Assembly (NCBI GenBank): GCA_003175865.1
Contig: PSRF01000191.1
Coordinates: forward strand, 1 to 8,114
DNA length: 8,114 nucleotides
Source of the DNA: Blastocatellia bacterium
Lineage (GTDB): Bacteria > Acidobacteriota > Blastocatellia > Pyrinomonadales > Pyrinomonadaceae
Direction: 5' to 3'
In this document: piece after piece, positions 1 to 6,339 of the stretch
How the letters are laid out: each line of letters begins with the position of its first letter
How positions within the stretch are numbered: the stretch's first letter is position 1
Notes under the pieces: generated by a model
Database searches by the model: none
Told to the model about the DNA's origin: nothing
The model's input: the letters and a program-made list of their open reading frames with translations, nothing else
Position numbers and translations under genes: made by a program

Positions 1-2631
1 GGCTCAAATGCTTCCTTGTTGAGCTTCATTAACAGCAGGTATCCGCATGCCAATGACGTAACCGCTGGGGACGGAGTCAACACGGGCGGTTTCCGCTTTA
101 ACGCACCATCGAGACGTACAGACAACACTTACACAACGCGGATGGACTGGAATGCGACTTCCAAACAACACGTGTTTGGTCGCTTCAACATTGCTCGTCG
201 TGTTCAGACCGACACTGTTAATTCAGTCGCGGCGCAGTTCCCAGGCGATCCTGAAACCGCTCAGATCGTCGTCAAAGACTATTCATGGGTCGTCGGTCAC
301 AATTGGATTGCGAGTCCATCATTCGTCAATCAGATTACGGTCGGCGTGTCGCGTTCTGGATTATTGTTTCCCAATAACTTCGCACCGGCGTCTCCTAATT
401 CGTTTACATTTGGTGCTGGCTTGAGTGCGCCATATGCGAGCATAAGCGAGCAGGATCGGTTCGTGATGGTGCCGACGATTCGCGATGACGTGACGTGGAC
501 ACGTGGCAATCACGGTTTTGAATTCGGCGGCTCATTCAAACCGATTGATTCGAAGTCTGGCATTACCAACGACTTCAATTTCCCGACGGTTGGTTTGGGC
601 GGATTGTTGAGCAGTCTCAGCCCAAATTTGCGGCCATCAGATATTGGTACGGGTGGCACGCGCACAAGTAACTACGACTCGGCATTTACATTCCTTCTGG
701 GAAGGTATGCACAGGTCGCGACCAACTTTAACTACAACGTGAGTGGGACTCCGTTTCCGCCTGCTACTGGTAAGCATCGTGATTACCGTTACGATGAGTT
801 GGAGTTGTATCTCCAGGACAACTGGAAAATCCGCAACAACTTGACCATCAACGCTGGAGTCCGTTGGCATTTATACCCGGCTCCATACGAGAAGAATGGT
901 TTCCAGGCGGCGCAGGATGTCGATATGCGAACCCTTTTTGATCTGCGACAAAGGAATGCAGCGCTGGGTGTCAGTGGCGACACTGCTGAACCGCTGCTTC
1001 GCTACGATCTGATCGGCAAGGCTAATCATGGCCGTTCGTTATATGAAACCGACCTCAATAACTTCGCTCCGCGGTTAGGATTTGCATACACTCCGGATTT
1101 CAAAACTGGCTTCCTGAGCAAAGTCTTCGGAGAGTCCAAGACAGTCATTCGTGGTGGTGGCGCAGTAGTTTACGATCGACCAGGTGGTGGCATCACCTTC
1201 ATTCAGGATCAAGTGTCATACTTGTTCGACAACTCAGCAACAACTCAGTTTCCGGTAACAACCGCGACTGCAGCGTTGCTGAATAATCCACGTTTCACTG
1301 GCATTAATACATTGCCAGTGCAGAATACAGCGCCAGTTATTACGCGCCCATTCACTCCTTTCACCAGCAACCCGGATTGTCCGTTAGCGCCCAGCGGTTT
1401 GTGCACCGGTGAATTCAACTATGCAGTCGATCAACAGTTCCGCACGCCTTACTCGATTCAATATAGTTTCGGGTTCCAGCGTGAACTGCCTGGCAACTTC
1501 ATCCTTGATGCTTCGTATGTTGGGCGCCAGTCTCGCAAACTATTTGCTCAGGCTGACGTCGCGCAGGCCTTGAACTTCAAGGATACAACGTCGGGCCAAC
1601 TCATGTTCGACGCATTCAATCTGCTTCAGGCACAGGTGCAAGCTGGTTTGACAGGTGCGGCAATTACTCCGCAACCATGGTTCGAAAACCAGATGTTTCC
1701 CGGGGGCACGGCTTTGATGGCCGGAAATGCCACCTTGAGACAGTTGGTCCTACGCGGCGACACTTCCGACGCTGTTCAGTTGCTGTACGCGAACGGTCTC
1801 CTTAATCAGAATGTTGGCTTGAGTGCGCAGTTTGGCACGAACGTCTACATTTCGAATCAGGGTGCCTCGAGTTACGACGGCCTGCTAATGAGTCTGCGGA
1901 AGCGCTTTTCGCATGGTCTCCAGTTTGACTTTAACTACACGTGGTCTCACGCGATCGACAACGGTTCGAGCGTCGTGAACACGGTTACGGGTGGTCTGGT
2001 CTGCGATTTGACGAACTTGCGCGTTTGCCGTGGAGATTCGGATTTCGATATTCGTCATTTGGTGAACGCGAACTTCATCTATGAACTGCCAATCGGGCGT
2101 GGTCACTGGCTTGGTGGCAACGCTCCTGGATGGGTGAATCAGATCATCGGGGGTTGGGAAGTGACCGGTATCTTCACTGCTCGCAGTGGGCTACCGTGGA
2201 GCACGACTACTACTGCCTTCCCGGTGGGATTCAACTTCAATAGCCCGGCCGCTTTCAATAGCTCAGACGCGAATGCCCTGAAAGAGAGCATCCACGATGA
2301 TCCGACAAACAACACAATTCAGTTCTTCCAGAATCCAACAACAGTCACTCAAAGTGTGTTGCGCTTCCCGCATCACGGTGAGATTGGCAATCGAAATGTT
2401 CTGCGAGGACCAGCATTCTGGAACATCGACACGCTGTTGTTGAAGAATTGGAAGATGCCGTGGTCGGAACGGCAGGAGCTGCAGTTCCGTTGGGAGAGTT
2501 ACAATCTCTTCAACCACAACAGCTTTGCATTGCCGTCGACAGTGTCGATTGCATCCGGATCATTTGGACAGATCACATCCTCGGCAAGCAGCCCTCGCGA
2601 AATGCAGTTTGCGATTCGCTATTCGTTCTAA
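1..2631 (+). CDS. Oar-like TonB-dependent outer-membrane receptor, C-terminal part (5' end outside window)
   Basis: The frame is open from base 1 with no stop, so the TTG at 16 is not the real start and the gene begins upstream; 876 residues are visible. Family resemblance comes from motifs typical of large Acidobacteriota receptors: GRFNIARR near the start, QDNWKIRNNLTINAGVRW around residues 270-290, NNFAPRLGFAY around 355, DASYVGRQSRKL around 505, SSYDGLLMSLRKRFSHGLQ around 625, and DIRHLVNANFIYELPIGRG around 680. The chain ends in RYSF; a terminal aromatic after a beta-strand is the usual outer-membrane barrel signal read by the BAM machinery. The visible part is the 22-strand-type barrel with long surface loops. 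The N-terminal carboxypeptidase-regulatory-like domain and the plug, expected in this family, would lie left of the window. Its likely role is TonB-driven uptake of large substrates such as oligosaccharides or peptides; the substrate cannot be read from the sequence. A terminator follows 26 bases after the stop. Confidence 0.88.
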   Translation, partial: GSNASLLSFINSRYPHANDVTAGDGVNTGGFRFNAPSRRTDNTYTTRMDWNATSKQHVFGRFNIARRVQTDTVNSVAAQFPGDPETAQIVVKDYSWVVGHNWIASPSFVNQITVGVSRSGLLFPNNFAPASPNSFTFGAGLSAPYASISEQDRFVMVPTIRDDVTWTRGNHGFEFGGSFKPIDSKSGITNDFNFPTVGLGGLLSSLSPNLRPSDIGTGGTRTSNYDSAFTFLLGRYAQVATNFNYNVSGTPFPPATGKHRDYRYDELELYLQDNWKIRNNLTINAGVRWHLYPAPYEKNGFQAAQDVDMRTLFDLRQRNAALGVSGDTAEPLLRYDLIGKANHGRSLYETDLNNFAPRLGFAYTPDFKTGFLSKVFGESKTVIRGGGAVVYDRPGGGITFIQDQVSYLFDNSATTQFPVTTATAALLNNPRFTGINTLPVQNTAPVITRPFTPFTSNPDCPLAPSGLCTGEFNYAVDQQFRTPYSIQYSFGFQRELPGNFILDASYVGRQSRKLFAQADVAQALNFKDTTSGQLMFDAFNLLQAQVQAGLTGAAITPQPWFENQMFPGGTALMAGNATLRQLVLRGDTSDAVQLLYANGLLNQNVGLSAQFGTNVYISNQGASSYDGLLMSLRKRFSHGLQFDFNYTWSHAIDNGSSVVNTVTGGLVCDLTNLRVCRGDSDFDIRHLVNANFIYELPIGRGHWLGGNAPGWVNQIIGGWEVTGIFTARSGLPWSTTTTAFPVGFNFNSPAAFNSSDANALKESIHDDPTNNTIQFFQNPTTVTQSVLRFPHHGEIGNRNVLRGPAFWNIDTLLLKNWKMPWSERQELQFRWESYNLFNHNSFALPSTVSIASGSFGQITSSASSPREMQFAIRYSF

Positions 2632-2657
2632 CTTTGGTTAGGTCATTGCTAACTTTG

Positions 2658-2688
2658 TGGGCTTCCGGAAACGGAAGCCCAGTTTTTT
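2658..2688 (+). terminator. Intrinsic terminator after the receptor gene
   Basis: A perfect 10-bp stem (2658-2667 with 2672-2681) closes on a GAAA loop, and six T follow at 2683-2688. There is no T-run on the opposite strand, so it acts only in the plus direction. It ends 9 bases before the ATG of the TPR gene, and that gene's ribosome-binding sequence begins directly after the T-run. The TPR gene is therefore read either by read-through or from a promoter inside the receptor gene. Confidence 0.85.
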
Positions 2689-2697
2689 AGGGACAGT

Positions 2698-3681
2698 ATG
2701 ACCACTTCGATAAGGCTCATCACCGCAATTGTCGTCATCTCTATTGTAAGTTCACTGTTCACGGCCTCGGCGCTTGCCCAAGGTGGTCTAACTCTGTTCG
2801 GTGATGTGCACATCACCACAGATCAAGGCGCAGCCGTGCCCAAAGATGTCTTGCTCATCCTGCGCAAGGTGACTGAAGGTGAGATTGGTCGTCAGACGAT
2901 TTCAAACAACGGCCGTTATCGATTTAACAATCTCAAACCGGGAGACTACGAGATAGTTGTTGAAGTTGGAGGCAACGAGATAGGTCGTTTGCAGCAAATC
3001 ACAGTCGGTGGATTGAGTAATAGTCCATATGGCTATCAATACGATCTGGAGTTTCGATGGCATTCAAATGAGTCTCACAGCCCAGGCGTTGTATCAGCTG
3101 CTGATGTCTACGACCGTCCGTCGTCAACGAAAGGAGTCTTTCAGCAGGCTCAGACAGCAGTTGAAAAGAAGAAGTATGACGAGGCTGTAAAGTTGTTGAA
3201 GCGAATAGTTGAAACTGACAGTGCTGATTTTCAGGCCTGGGCAGCTCTCGGTACTGTGTACATGGTTCAACAAAGGTTCGATGACGCTGAAGCGGCATTC
3301 CAGAGCTCGATTGAAGTACGACCGACGTTCAGTCGCGCATATTTCAATCTTGGCAAGTTGAGGTTCTCGCAGAAGAAGTTTGAGGAAGCTGTCGAGCCAC
3401 TGACCAAGGCCGTTGAGCTGGAGCCTGGTTCAGCCGACTCGAATCTGCAGCTGGGCGAGTGTTACTTGCAACTCAAGAAAGGTTCGAAAGCCATTCCTTA
3501 TTTAAATGAGGCTGCGCGTCTTGGTCGACCGGAAGCACATTTACGTTTGGGTTGGCTCTACAACGCGGCAGGATTGAAGGATCGTGCAGCCGTGGAGTAC
3601 GAAGAGTTCTTGAAGAAGAAGCCCGACTATCCGGAGCGTGAAAAACTCAAGGAGTATATTGAGGCAAACAAAAAACCGTAA
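2698..3681 (+). CDS. Secreted TPR protein with N-terminal carboxypeptidase-regulatory-like domain
   Basis: The 327-residue protein starts at ATG 2698, with AGGGA four bases upstream as ribosome-binding site. Residues 1-27 form a Sec signal peptide: a hydrophobic core (LITAIVVISIVSSLF) and an ALA cleavage site before Gln28. There is no lipobox, so it is probably soluble in the periplasm. Residues about 31-105 look like a beta-sandwich of the carboxypeptidase-regulatory/Cna-B type, with the signature GRYRFNNLKPGDYEIVVEV at 72-90. After a Ser/Pro-rich linker (about 122-143), four to five tetratricopeptide repeats run from about 145 to 310, with typical pairs such as WAALGTVYMVQQRFDDAEAAF and YFNLGKLRFSQKKFEEAV. 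The end is lysine-rich. TPRs bind partner proteins. The adjacent receptor suggests an envelope role, perhaps as an accessory or assembly partner, but this is inference. The stop codon overlaps the start of an inverted repeat. Confidence 0.88.
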   Translation: MTTSIRLITAIVVISIVSSLFTASALAQGGLTLFGDVHITTDQGAAVPKDVLLILRKVTEGEIGRQTISNNGRYRFNNLKPGDYEIVVEVGGNEIGRLQQITVGGLSNSPYGYQYDLEFRWHSNESHSPGVVSAADVYDRPSSTKGVFQQAQTAVEKKKYDEAVKLLKRIVETDSADFQAWAALGTVYMVQQRFDDAEAAFQSSIEVRPTFSRAYFNLGKLRFSQKKFEEAVEPLTKAVELEPGSADSNLQLGECYLQLKKGSKAIPYLNEAARLGRPEAHLRLGWLYNAAGLKDRAAVEYEEFLKKKPDYPEREKLKEYIEANKKP

Positions 3682-3759
3682 TCGTGAATCGCGAATAGTA
3701 AATCGTGAATCGACCTCAATCGATTCGCAATTAACGATTCACTATTTACGATTGACGAT
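3681..3759. repeat. Imperfect inverted repeat filling the convergent TPR/moaA gap
   Basis: Arms of 30 bases (3681-3710 and 3730-3759) pair at 25 positions plus one G-T, leaving a 19-base centre that can pair further (around 3711-3713 with 3725-3727). The left arm also contains a direct repeat: atcgtgaatcg occurs at 3681-3691 and again at 3702-3712. The repeat starts at the last base of the TPR stop codon and ends two bases before the moaA stop codon. As RNA it would fold into a long stem-loop from either direction, so it may protect 3' ends or help termination of both genes; no T-run makes it a classical terminator. It is unrelated in sequence to the other repeats in the window. Confidence 0.8.
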
Positions 3760-3761
3760 CC

Positions 3762-4808
3762 TTATCCACCGATAAAACTCATCGTTCGCGAAGGAGCAAC
3801 AAAGCCGGGATCGTTGATGAAATGTCGCGGCTCTTTTTTCAGTACCACAGCCTTAATGTAATCGACGATTTCTTCACGTGAGGCACCGGAGCGAAGCACA
3901 TCTCGCAGTGAGTGCTCGACGGTTGAGAACAAGCAGGTGCGAATCTGTCCGTCTGCCGTAAGTCTGATGCGAGAGCAGGCGCCGCAGAAAGGCTCAGTTA
4001 CTGGCGCAATAATTCCAATCTCTCCTGGTGCTCCATCAACAAAACGGTAACGTGAAGAAGTTTCCGACCCACGAGGAACATCGATTGGCTCAAGCGGAAA
4101 ACGAGCATTGATCCGCTCGCGAATCTCACGTCCTGAGACGACGTCTGCACGAGACCAATCATGTCCTGAATCGAGTGGCATAAACTCGATAAACCGCATC
4201 TTCACGTCGTGCTCGCGCGCGAACGCGGCGAAGTCCGCGACCTCATCTTCATTATGACCACGCACGATCACGGCATTGATTTTGATCGGCTTCAAATCTG
4301 CTTTGCGTGCCGCATCGATCCCTGTCAACACGCGATCGAGTACGTCAACACCGGTCATCCGTTTAAAAACGTCGCGTTTCAAACTGTCGAGGCTGATGGT
4401 AATGCGGTCGAGGCCAGCGTCTTTCAGGCTCTGAGCGCGATCGGGTAAGAAGTAACCATTTGTTGTTAAGGCGAGATCCTGTAGGCCCTGAGGCTTTTGG
4501 TTATTAATCTCATCGACAAGCTGAAGCTTATCGGACAATTTTAGTTGGCTCAGTTTGCCGATGATGGTTTCGATATCGCGACGCATCATTGGCTCGCCGC
4601 CTGTCAAACGAATCTTTTCGATGCCAAGTGCAACGAAGATTTCGCATACATACGCGATCTCTTCATACGACAGCATTTGATCTTTGGGCGCAATCGGTGG
4701 CTCACCGTGTGGCAGGCAGTAGAAGCAACGAAAATTGCAGCGGTCTGTCAGCGACACACGGAGGTCGCGAATCGGCCGATTGTAGGCGTCTTTTAGGACA
4801 TTCGACAT
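3762..4808 (-). CDS. moaA: GTP 3',8-cyclase MoaA (molybdenum cofactor biosynthesis)
   Basis: This radical-SAM enzyme converts GTP to 3',8-cyclo-GTP, which MoaC turns into cyclic pyranopterin monophosphate. The 348-residue protein has all hallmarks. The N-terminal cluster motif CX3CX2C is at Cys24, Cys28 and Cys31 (DRCNFRCFYCLP). The SAM-binding GGEP is at 70-73 and TTNG at 115-118. The second cluster that binds GTP has Cys275, Cys278 and Cys292 (FCGACSRIRL...RTCLF). The C-terminal Gly-Gly tail (SFIGG) is needed for activity in the family. ATG 4808 gives the usual N-terminus, though no clear ribosome-binding site precedes it. Oddity: between the helix after GGEP and the strand leading to TTNG there are about 15-17 residues (LSDKLQLVDEINNQK, 91-105) absent from E. 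coli MoaA. Their first 24 bases are an exact copy of an intergenic repeat at 7293. All catalytic residues remain, so the enzyme is probably active. No other moa, mob or moe gene is in the window. Confidence 0.97.
   Translation of the reverse strand: MSNVLKDAYNRPIRDLRVSLTDRCNFRCFYCLPHGEPPIAPKDQMLSYEEIAYVCEIFVALGIEKIRLTGGEPMMRRDIETIIGKLSQLKLSDKLQLVDEINNQKPQGLQDLALTTNGYFLPDRAQSLKDAGLDRITISLDSLKRDVFKRMTGVDVLDRVLTGIDAARKADLKPIKINAVIVRGHNEDEVADFAAFAREHDVKMRFIEFMPLDSGHDWSRADVVSGREIRERINARFPLEPIDVPRGSETSSRYRFVDGAPGEIGIIAPVTEPFCGACSRIRLTADGQIRTCLFSTVEHSLRDVLRSGASREEIVDYIKAVVLKKEPRHFINDPGFVAPSRTMSFIGG
4514..4537 (-). repeat. 24-bp copy of the element D end, in frame inside moaA
   Basis: Read on the minus strand, these 24 bases start tgtccgataagc and end agcttgtcg. 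They match 7293-7316 on the plus strand without a mismatch, and similarity stops at once on both sides. In moaA the phase is TCC GAT AAG CTT CAG CTT GTC, encoding SDKLQLV (residues 92-98), the start of the apparent insertion. Only this one end is recognisable; a matching second inverted arm is not found downstream in moaA. Confidence 0.85.
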
Positions 4809-4862
4809 GCAAACACATCATAAGTGTGATCCGCCTTCAAACAAAGCGCCCACTCAGTCTAC

Positions 4863-4986
4863 TCAACTCCTTGGAGTGCGGTGGCCCGGTACCGCTCTGC
4901 TATAGCTGTAGGCTCAAGTGGTGGTGCGGAAATTTGCGTCGGCCTATAACAAAGCGGTGCCCGGCCACCGCACTCCAAGGAATTGA
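4863..4986. repeat. Element A: 124-bp inverted repeat of the TTGGAGTGCGGTG family
   Basis: Two 43-base arms (4863-4905 and 4944-4986) are reverse complements at 38 of 43 positions, around a 38-base centre. Each arm carries TCCTTGGAGTGCGGTG followed by a 6-base loop and (T/C)ACCGCT, so each arm alone can also fold as a small hairpin (GCGGTG with CACCGC; one G-T pair in the left arm). The arrangement resembles a pair of REP units in inverted orientation. It lies in the divergent region, 55 bases upstream of the moaA start codon. If the moaA promoter is further upstream, the hairpin would be part of the moaA leader RNA. Open frames cross it on both strands, but these only translate the repeat. 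Confidence 0.88.
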
Positions 4987-5170
4987 ATATTCTCGCAGCC
5001 GTCCAACTTTCTTCAAACTCTACACAAATCCTTGGAAAATCGATTACCGAAAGATTTCGCCGCAATTCAGTTAAAGAAGCCTACTACAAACGATGTTTTG
5101 GCGAGTGGCCAGGGCGAGTTTGTTAATCGGTTCAGAGACCTCGTGCGATGAACTCGTCCAACATCGAACA
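4987..5170. other. Upstream region of the DUF4142 gene, no supported feature
   Basis: With element A, this makes up most of the 372-bp divergent gap 4809-5180. It should hold the promoter for the DUF4142 gene and possibly that for moaA. I see no -35/-10 pair good enough to call, no further long repeat and no convincing small gene. The short stretch 4809-4862 next to moaA is likewise without a clear feature. Confidence 0.4.
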
Positions 5171-5180
5171 AGGGAGGGAA
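5171..5180 (+). promoter_or_regulatory. Strong ribosome-binding site fixing the DUF4142 start
   Basis: AGGGAGGGAA contains GGAGG at 5173-5177, the best Shine-Dalgarno match in the window. It sits 3 bases before ATG 5181 and 9 before ATG 5187. It rules out the upstream in-frame ATG at 5148, which has no such site and would place this sequence inside the coding region. Confidence 0.75.
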
Positions 5181-5792
5181 ATGAATATGCGTCGAACTTT
5201 TATGGTAGCCAGCCTTGTGTCTGCCTTTTTTTATGCCTGCACCAACGACGAGATGAACAACAGCAACGTGACTGGAAATGTGAATTCCAACGCAAACACA
5301 CGGTCGGTGGCTCAGACGAGTCCCGCGACGACTGTTACTCCTGGTCGGGGTGTTGTCACACCACGGAGCGACCAGGACTTCGTTAACGAAGCGGCGCAAG
5401 GTGGAATGGCAGAAGTGGAACTGGGCCGACTGGCTGCTCAAAAGGGACTAAGCCCGGACGTGAAGCGCTTTGGTCAGCGAATGGTTACTGACCACTCGAA
5501 CGCAAATACTGAACTGAAGCAGCTCGCAACACGAAAGGCGATCACCTTACCCACGACAGTCAGCACGGAGCAGAAGGACGAACTGACCAAACTTTCTAAA
5601 CTTTCCGGTGCCGAATTTGATCGCGAGTACATGTCATTGATGGTTGAGGATCATGACAAGGATGTTGCGGCGTTTCAGTCGCAAGCACAAGGTGCAAGTG
5701 ATGCGGACATCAAAGCGTGGGCTGCAAAAACATTACCTGTGTTGAAGGAACACCAGAACATGGCCCATGAGATTAATGTCAAGCTGAAGTGA
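5181..5792 (+). CDS. DUF4142 family lipoprotein, ferritin-like helical domain
   Basis: The protein has 203 residues from ATG 5181; ATG 5187 (MRRTFMVASL...) is equally possible and has better spacing to the ribosome-binding site. The N-terminus is a lipoprotein signal (RRTFMVASLVSAFFYAC) with the modified Cys at residue 20. The bases before it (FYA) are a weak lipobox but the position fits, and Asn/Ser/Thr-rich linker residues follow to about 60. Residues about 63-203 are a DUF4142 domain: SDQDFVNEAAQGGMAEVELG, RMVTDHSNANTEL around 100-112, MVEDHDKDVAAF around 154-165, and a final helix LPVLKEHQNMAHEI. The family is predicted to be a ferritin-like four-helix bundle, and the conserved Asp-His and Glu-His pairs could bind metal. 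Its biochemical role is not established; members are envelope proteins often linked to stress. It stands alone, divergent from moaA and convergent with the thioesterase gene. Confidence 0.9.
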   Translation: MNMRRTFMVASLVSAFFYACTNDEMNNSNVTGNVNSNANTRSVAQTSPATTVTPGRGVVTPRSDQDFVNEAAQGGMAEVELGRLAAQKGLSPDVKRFGQRMVTDHSNANTELKQLATRKAITLPTTVSTEQKDELTKLSKLSGAEFDREYMSLMVEDHDKDVAAFQSQAQGASDADIKAWAAKTLPVLKEHQNMAHEINVKLK

Positions 5793-5800
5793 AAAGCATT

Positions 5801-5886
5801 TGGAGTGCGGTGACTCTGTCACCGCTTTTCGATGTCACAGTAAGTTGGTTACCAACGAAAAGTGCTGACAGAGTCAGCGCACTCCA
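5801..5886. repeat. Element B: 86-bp inverted repeat, same family as element A
   Basis: Arms 5801-5831 and 5856-5886 pair at 28 of 31 positions around a 24-base centre, which itself contains a perfect 13-base palindrome (5844-5856). Each arm begins TGGAGTGCG, as in element A, and each can fold alone: GCGGTGA with TCACCGC around CTCTG in the left arm, GCTGA with TCAGC around CTCTG in the right arm. Two of the three mismatches between the arms (5810 and 5822) pair with each other inside the single-arm hairpin and have changed together. The element starts 8 bases after the DUF4142 stop and ends 4 bases before the thioesterase stop, filling the convergent gap. Confidence 0.88.
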
Positions 5887-5890
5887 GAAA

Positions 5891-6328
5891 TCATTCTTTG
5901 CCCAAACACATCATCGTAGCTTGCATCGATGCGATGAGTATTTCGGTCTTGTCTTTCACGGCAAAAACCTCCGCGCGAACGGCAGAAACAGTTTTTCCAG
6001 GCCGGATTACTTCGGCTCGGGCCACGAATGAATCACCCTTCGCTGGGCGCAAGAGGTTAATCTTAAATTCAATGCTCAACACTTCGGATGCAGCGGGCAT
6101 AAGACTGTAAGCCGCATAGCCACACGCGGAATCTGCGATTGTAGAAATCACTCCAGCATGAACATAGCCATGTTGCTGTGTTAAATCACCGCGGAAGGGA
6201 AGTGTTATCTCGACCACTCCGGGATCGACTCGCGTAAGGTGCGCACCGATCAAGCTCATAATCGACTGTCTGGCGAAGCTATCGTTGACTTCTTGTGCGA
6301 AGGAAGGGTTGAGCGCTTGATAAGCCAT
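5891..6328 (-). CDS. PaaI-family hotdog-fold acyl-CoA thioesterase
   Basis: This 145-residue protein has the usual length of single hotdog-domain thioesterases (PaaI/YdiI type), which hydrolyse acyl- or aryl-CoA to the free acid and CoA as cytosolic tetramers. The signature region is HGYVHAGVISTIADSACGYAA (53-73): His53-Gly54 starts the long central helix, and Asp66 is at the position of the catalytic acid. The strands SIEFKINLLRPAKGD (85-99) and FVARAEVIRPGKTVSAVRAEV (101-121) match the family pattern xFLRPAxG and RxGKT. The substrate cannot be told: there are no phenylacetate or menaquinone genes nearby. It lies 11 bases downstream of the gene for the secreted hypothetical protein, so the two probably share a transcript. 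ATG 6328 is the natural start, with no strong ribosome-binding site. Its 3' end abuts element B. Confidence 0.9.
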   Translation of the reverse strand: MAYQALNPSFAQEVNDSFARQSIMSLIGAHLTRVDPGVVEITLPFRGDLTQQHGYVHAGVISTIADSACGYAAYSLMPAASEVLSIEFKINLLRPAKGDSFVARAEVIRPGKTVSAVRAEVFAVKDKTEILIASMQATMMCLGKE

Positions 6329-6339
6329 TTGAAACTTAG

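Noticed and set aside
16..2631. Receptor as a complete gene starting at TTG 16
   Set aside because: The frame is open to base 1, and the visible part lacks signal peptide, regulatory domain and plug, so the gene starts outside the window.
3681..3759. CRISPR-like array from repeated atcgtgaatcg units
   Set aside because: Units are 11 bases, partly inverted and diverged, with no regular spacers and no cas genes.
4494..4538. Sequencing error or frameshift in moaA as the cause of the extra residues
   Set aside because: The frame and family match continue on both sides, and the extra DNA is a multiple of three with an exact repeat in it.
4809..4830. Operator-like inverted repeat (ACAC...GTGT) just upstream of moaA
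   Set aside because: Only four outer base pairs match and the centre does not; too weak to call a regulator site or a molybdenum-cofactor riboswitch.
4589..5074. Open frames on both strands across element A (up to 161 codons)
   Set aside because: They translate the inverted repeat and the reverse strand of moaA; peptides such as SLECGG...ATALQ are a repeat artefact, with no ribosome-binding site or family match.
5148..5180. DUF4142 start at ATG 5148
   Set aside because: It would put a strong ribosome-binding site inside the coding region and bury the lipoprotein signal behind 11 polar residues.
5789..6110. Small open frames starting in element B and running into the thioesterase gene
   Set aside because: They are antisense to a clear thioesterase gene and translate repeat sequence.
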